A DNA stretch of 15,201 nt from Dehalococcoidia bacterium UBA4060 (GTDB lineage Bacteria; Chloroflexota; Dehalococcoidia; GIF9; UBA5629): NCBI GenBank assembly GCA_002383665.1, contig DFZI01000077.1:10659-25859 (forward strand), given 5' to 3'. Positions 14,155 through 15,201 of this stretch are shown here, one piece after another. Below the pieces are notes generated by a model. The model was not told the origin of the DNA, did not search any database, and saw only the letters and a list, made by a program, of their open reading frames with translations. A program made the position numbers and the translations under genes. Positions within the stretch are counted from its first letter, which is position 1. Each line of letters begins with the position of its first letter.

Positions 14155-15061
14155 TTGTACCTGAGTCCTTAACCTGTTGTTCCCAGGTCATGCCTGGTTT
14201 AATGTGATGTGCAGCCCATGTTCCGCGCCAGGAAAGCATTTTTCTAATTTTACCCTCAAGCTCGCTGCCACGAAAATTAGGCCGGTCATCCCACCTAACC
14301 TTATGATAAGTAAAATATTTGGCTACATAGTGCATCATCCTGGTAAAGGGCATATATGCCAGGAATAACAACGACAACAATACAAAGGCTGTTCCAAGTA
14401 TGCCTAACTGACTTGACTTAAATTGGATCATACTTGATATATATCGGCGTGCCATATTGAATGCAGGATCTTCAACAATCCATGTAAGAAAACCGAGTGA
14501 GAAAATAGCGAGAATGCAGGCGAGATTAAAGTAATCGATGGGATCGGTATAATTCTTCATATCATTATCAGTTAATCGTTTTATTAGCAACCCGATATTG
14601 CCAAAAATCCCTGTAACAAAGGCTGCAACTCCCGCAATTAAGGTTAGATAGTATACAATTGCTATCCAGATATTGGTTGAGGTGGCAGATATCTCAGCTC
14701 CGCCTATCTGAATAAAAGCTCCGATCAATAGCAACACAACCCATGCCAGGATTAAAAACAGCCCGATGTGGAAAGGATATACAAAATACCAGAATCCGCG
14801 CTTGGATTTAAAATATTCTTTGAAGAAAAGAATCTCGCCCATAAATACGGTGAATTCGCCCAGTGGATCAGTACGAATCGGGCGATGCCACCAATCAATA
14901 TCTTCCAGATATGACCCCCCGTAAGGTCTGCTCTTTTCATGTGCTACTGGATATAACTCCCACCGGAGATGTACCGGGAGACTTGAGTATCTTATAACTC
15001 GCCAGGACAATCCGGCGACAAAGACAAGCAAACATAGATACGACAGAATCTGTAGCCACAT
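14138..15061 (-). CDS. NarI/DsrM-like membrane cytochrome b subunit
   Basis: A 307-residue protein with about five to six membrane spans, of the respiratory nitrate reductase gamma/DsrM/TmcC group. Such subunits bind heme b through His residues in the membrane and oxidise or reduce menaquinol. Typical is the conserved stretch LRWELYPVAHEKSRPYGGSY after span 1, followed by DWWHRP. Candidate heme ligands are the His of VYPFHIGLFLILAW and of FTRMMHYVAKYFTYH. The charged C-terminus overlaps the DsrK-like gene by 17 nt, so the two subunits are probably translated together and form one complex. The ATG at 15061 is preferred; an in-frame TTG at 15076 would add five residues. Neither has a clear ribosome binding site. 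A nitrate reductase role is unlikely because no NarG/H-like gene adjoins. Confidence 0.87.
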   Translation of the reverse strand: MWLQILSYLCLLVFVAGLSWRVIRYSSLPVHLRWELYPVAHEKSRPYGGSYLEDIDWWHRPIRTDPLGEFTVFMGEILFFKEYFKSKRGFWYFVYPFHIGLFLILAWVVLLLIGAFIQIGGAEISATSTNIWIAIVYYLTLIAGVAAFVTGIFGNIGLLIKRLTDNDMKNYTDPIDYFNLACILAIFSLGFLTWIVEDPAFNMARRYISSMIQFKSSQLGILGTAFVLLSLLFLAYMPFTRMMHYVAKYFTYHKVRWDDRPNFRGSELEGKIRKMLSWRGTWAAHHIKPGMTWEQQVKDSGTSEEKK

Positions 15062-15088
15062 AGTCTGAAAAAACAAACTCGCAGATAT

Positions 15089-15201
15089 TTATACGCAGCC
15101 GGTAGGCTTGGGTAATCCAGCTACTTTGCAAGCGCCTTTGGCTGGCCCACCCGGGAAAAGCTGATATATCTTTTTCAGATCAAAGCCAGTCTGCTTCACA
15201 A
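15089..15201 (-). CDS. 3' end of an unrecognised cysteine-containing protein
   Basis: The last 36 codons of a minus-strand frame are visible, ending at TAA 15089-15091 and open to the window edge. The reading contains TGFDLKKIYQLFPGG and ACKVAGLPKPTGCV, with two Cys eleven residues apart at the very C-terminus. The pattern Iy-x-l-x-P...C...G-x-P-x-x-x-C loosely recalls the small [4Fe-4S] domain of corrinoid Fe-S and RnfB proteins, but the cysteine spacing does not fit well. The stop is 27 nt before the cytochrome b start, so it probably belongs to the same operon and may be an Fe-S partner. A GTG at 15199 could even be a start, but this cannot be judged here. Confidence 0.5.
   Translation of the reverse strand, partial: VKQTGFDLKKIYQLFPGGPAKGACKVAGLPKPTGCV

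Noticed and set aside
1..15201. tRNA or rRNA genes, CRISPR arrays, insertion sequences, riboswitches, integrase or phage genes
   Set aside because: Looked for on both strands; no cloverleaf-like block, regular spaced repeats, transposase motif or conserved riboswitch core was recognised.

Overview
The window (about 45-48% GC by eye) looks like a chromosomal segment of a free-living anaerobic bacterium. The main clues are a quinone-linked Fe-S/cytochrome b module of the DsrMK/TmcBC/HdrD type, many AGGAGG-type ribosome binding sites and amino-acid-catabolism genes. Sulfate-reducing or syntrophic lineages would fit (Desulfobacterota, Peptococcaceae-type Firmicutes or Chloroflexota), but the sequence alone does not decide between them. 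No rRNA, tRNA, CRISPR, insertion sequence or phage gene was seen.

Layout: (1) 1-1858, minus strand: a Tat export operon, tatA - tatB-like - tatC, followed on the same strand by a TetR-family regulator that runs off the left edge. (2) 2033-2410, plus: a RidA-family enamine/imine deaminase, facing (3) through a perfect 32-nt palindrome that probably terminates both. (4) 2477-8794, minus: a five-gene catabolic operon, in transcription order class-III (GSAM-like) aminotransferase, APC permease, ketopantoate-reductase-like dehydrogenase, BKACE (DUF849) beta-keto acid cleavage enzyme, and a second APC permease. (5) 8795-8991: a compact divergent control region with back-to-back promoters, ATTGT/ACAAT dyads and a 22-nt element that recurs (19/22) in front of the tetR gene. 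(6) 8992-11812, plus: larB-larE-larC, three overlapping genes for the nickel-pincer nucleotide cofactor; no LarA apoenzyme is in the window. (7) 11813-12528: a scar with two 5'-truncated gene remnants, a TetR C-terminus (minus) and a CaiB/BaiF CoA-transferase C-terminus (plus, also frameshifted), abutting at about 12094. (8) 12529-15201, minus: a DsrK/HdrD-like Fe-S protein and its NarI/DsrM-like cytochrome b partner, preceded by the 3' end of an unrecognised cysteine-containing protein.

How the parts may work together (inference): the operon at 2477-8794 encodes two uptake transporters, an enzyme able to remove an amino group, an NAD(P)-dependent oxidoreductase and an enzyme that cleaves beta-keto acids with acetyl-CoA. 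This is a coherent route for a beta-amino acid or a related hydroxy/amino acid, and RidA would clear reactive enamines. The divergent larBEC operon shares its control region, so a nickel-pincer racemase or epimerase outside this window may act on the same or a related substrate. The shared DNA element suggests that the TetR protein at the left edge may control this divergent locus. The most interesting points are this candidate regulon, the coupling of NPN cofactor synthesis to a BKACE pathway, and the deletion scar beside larC.
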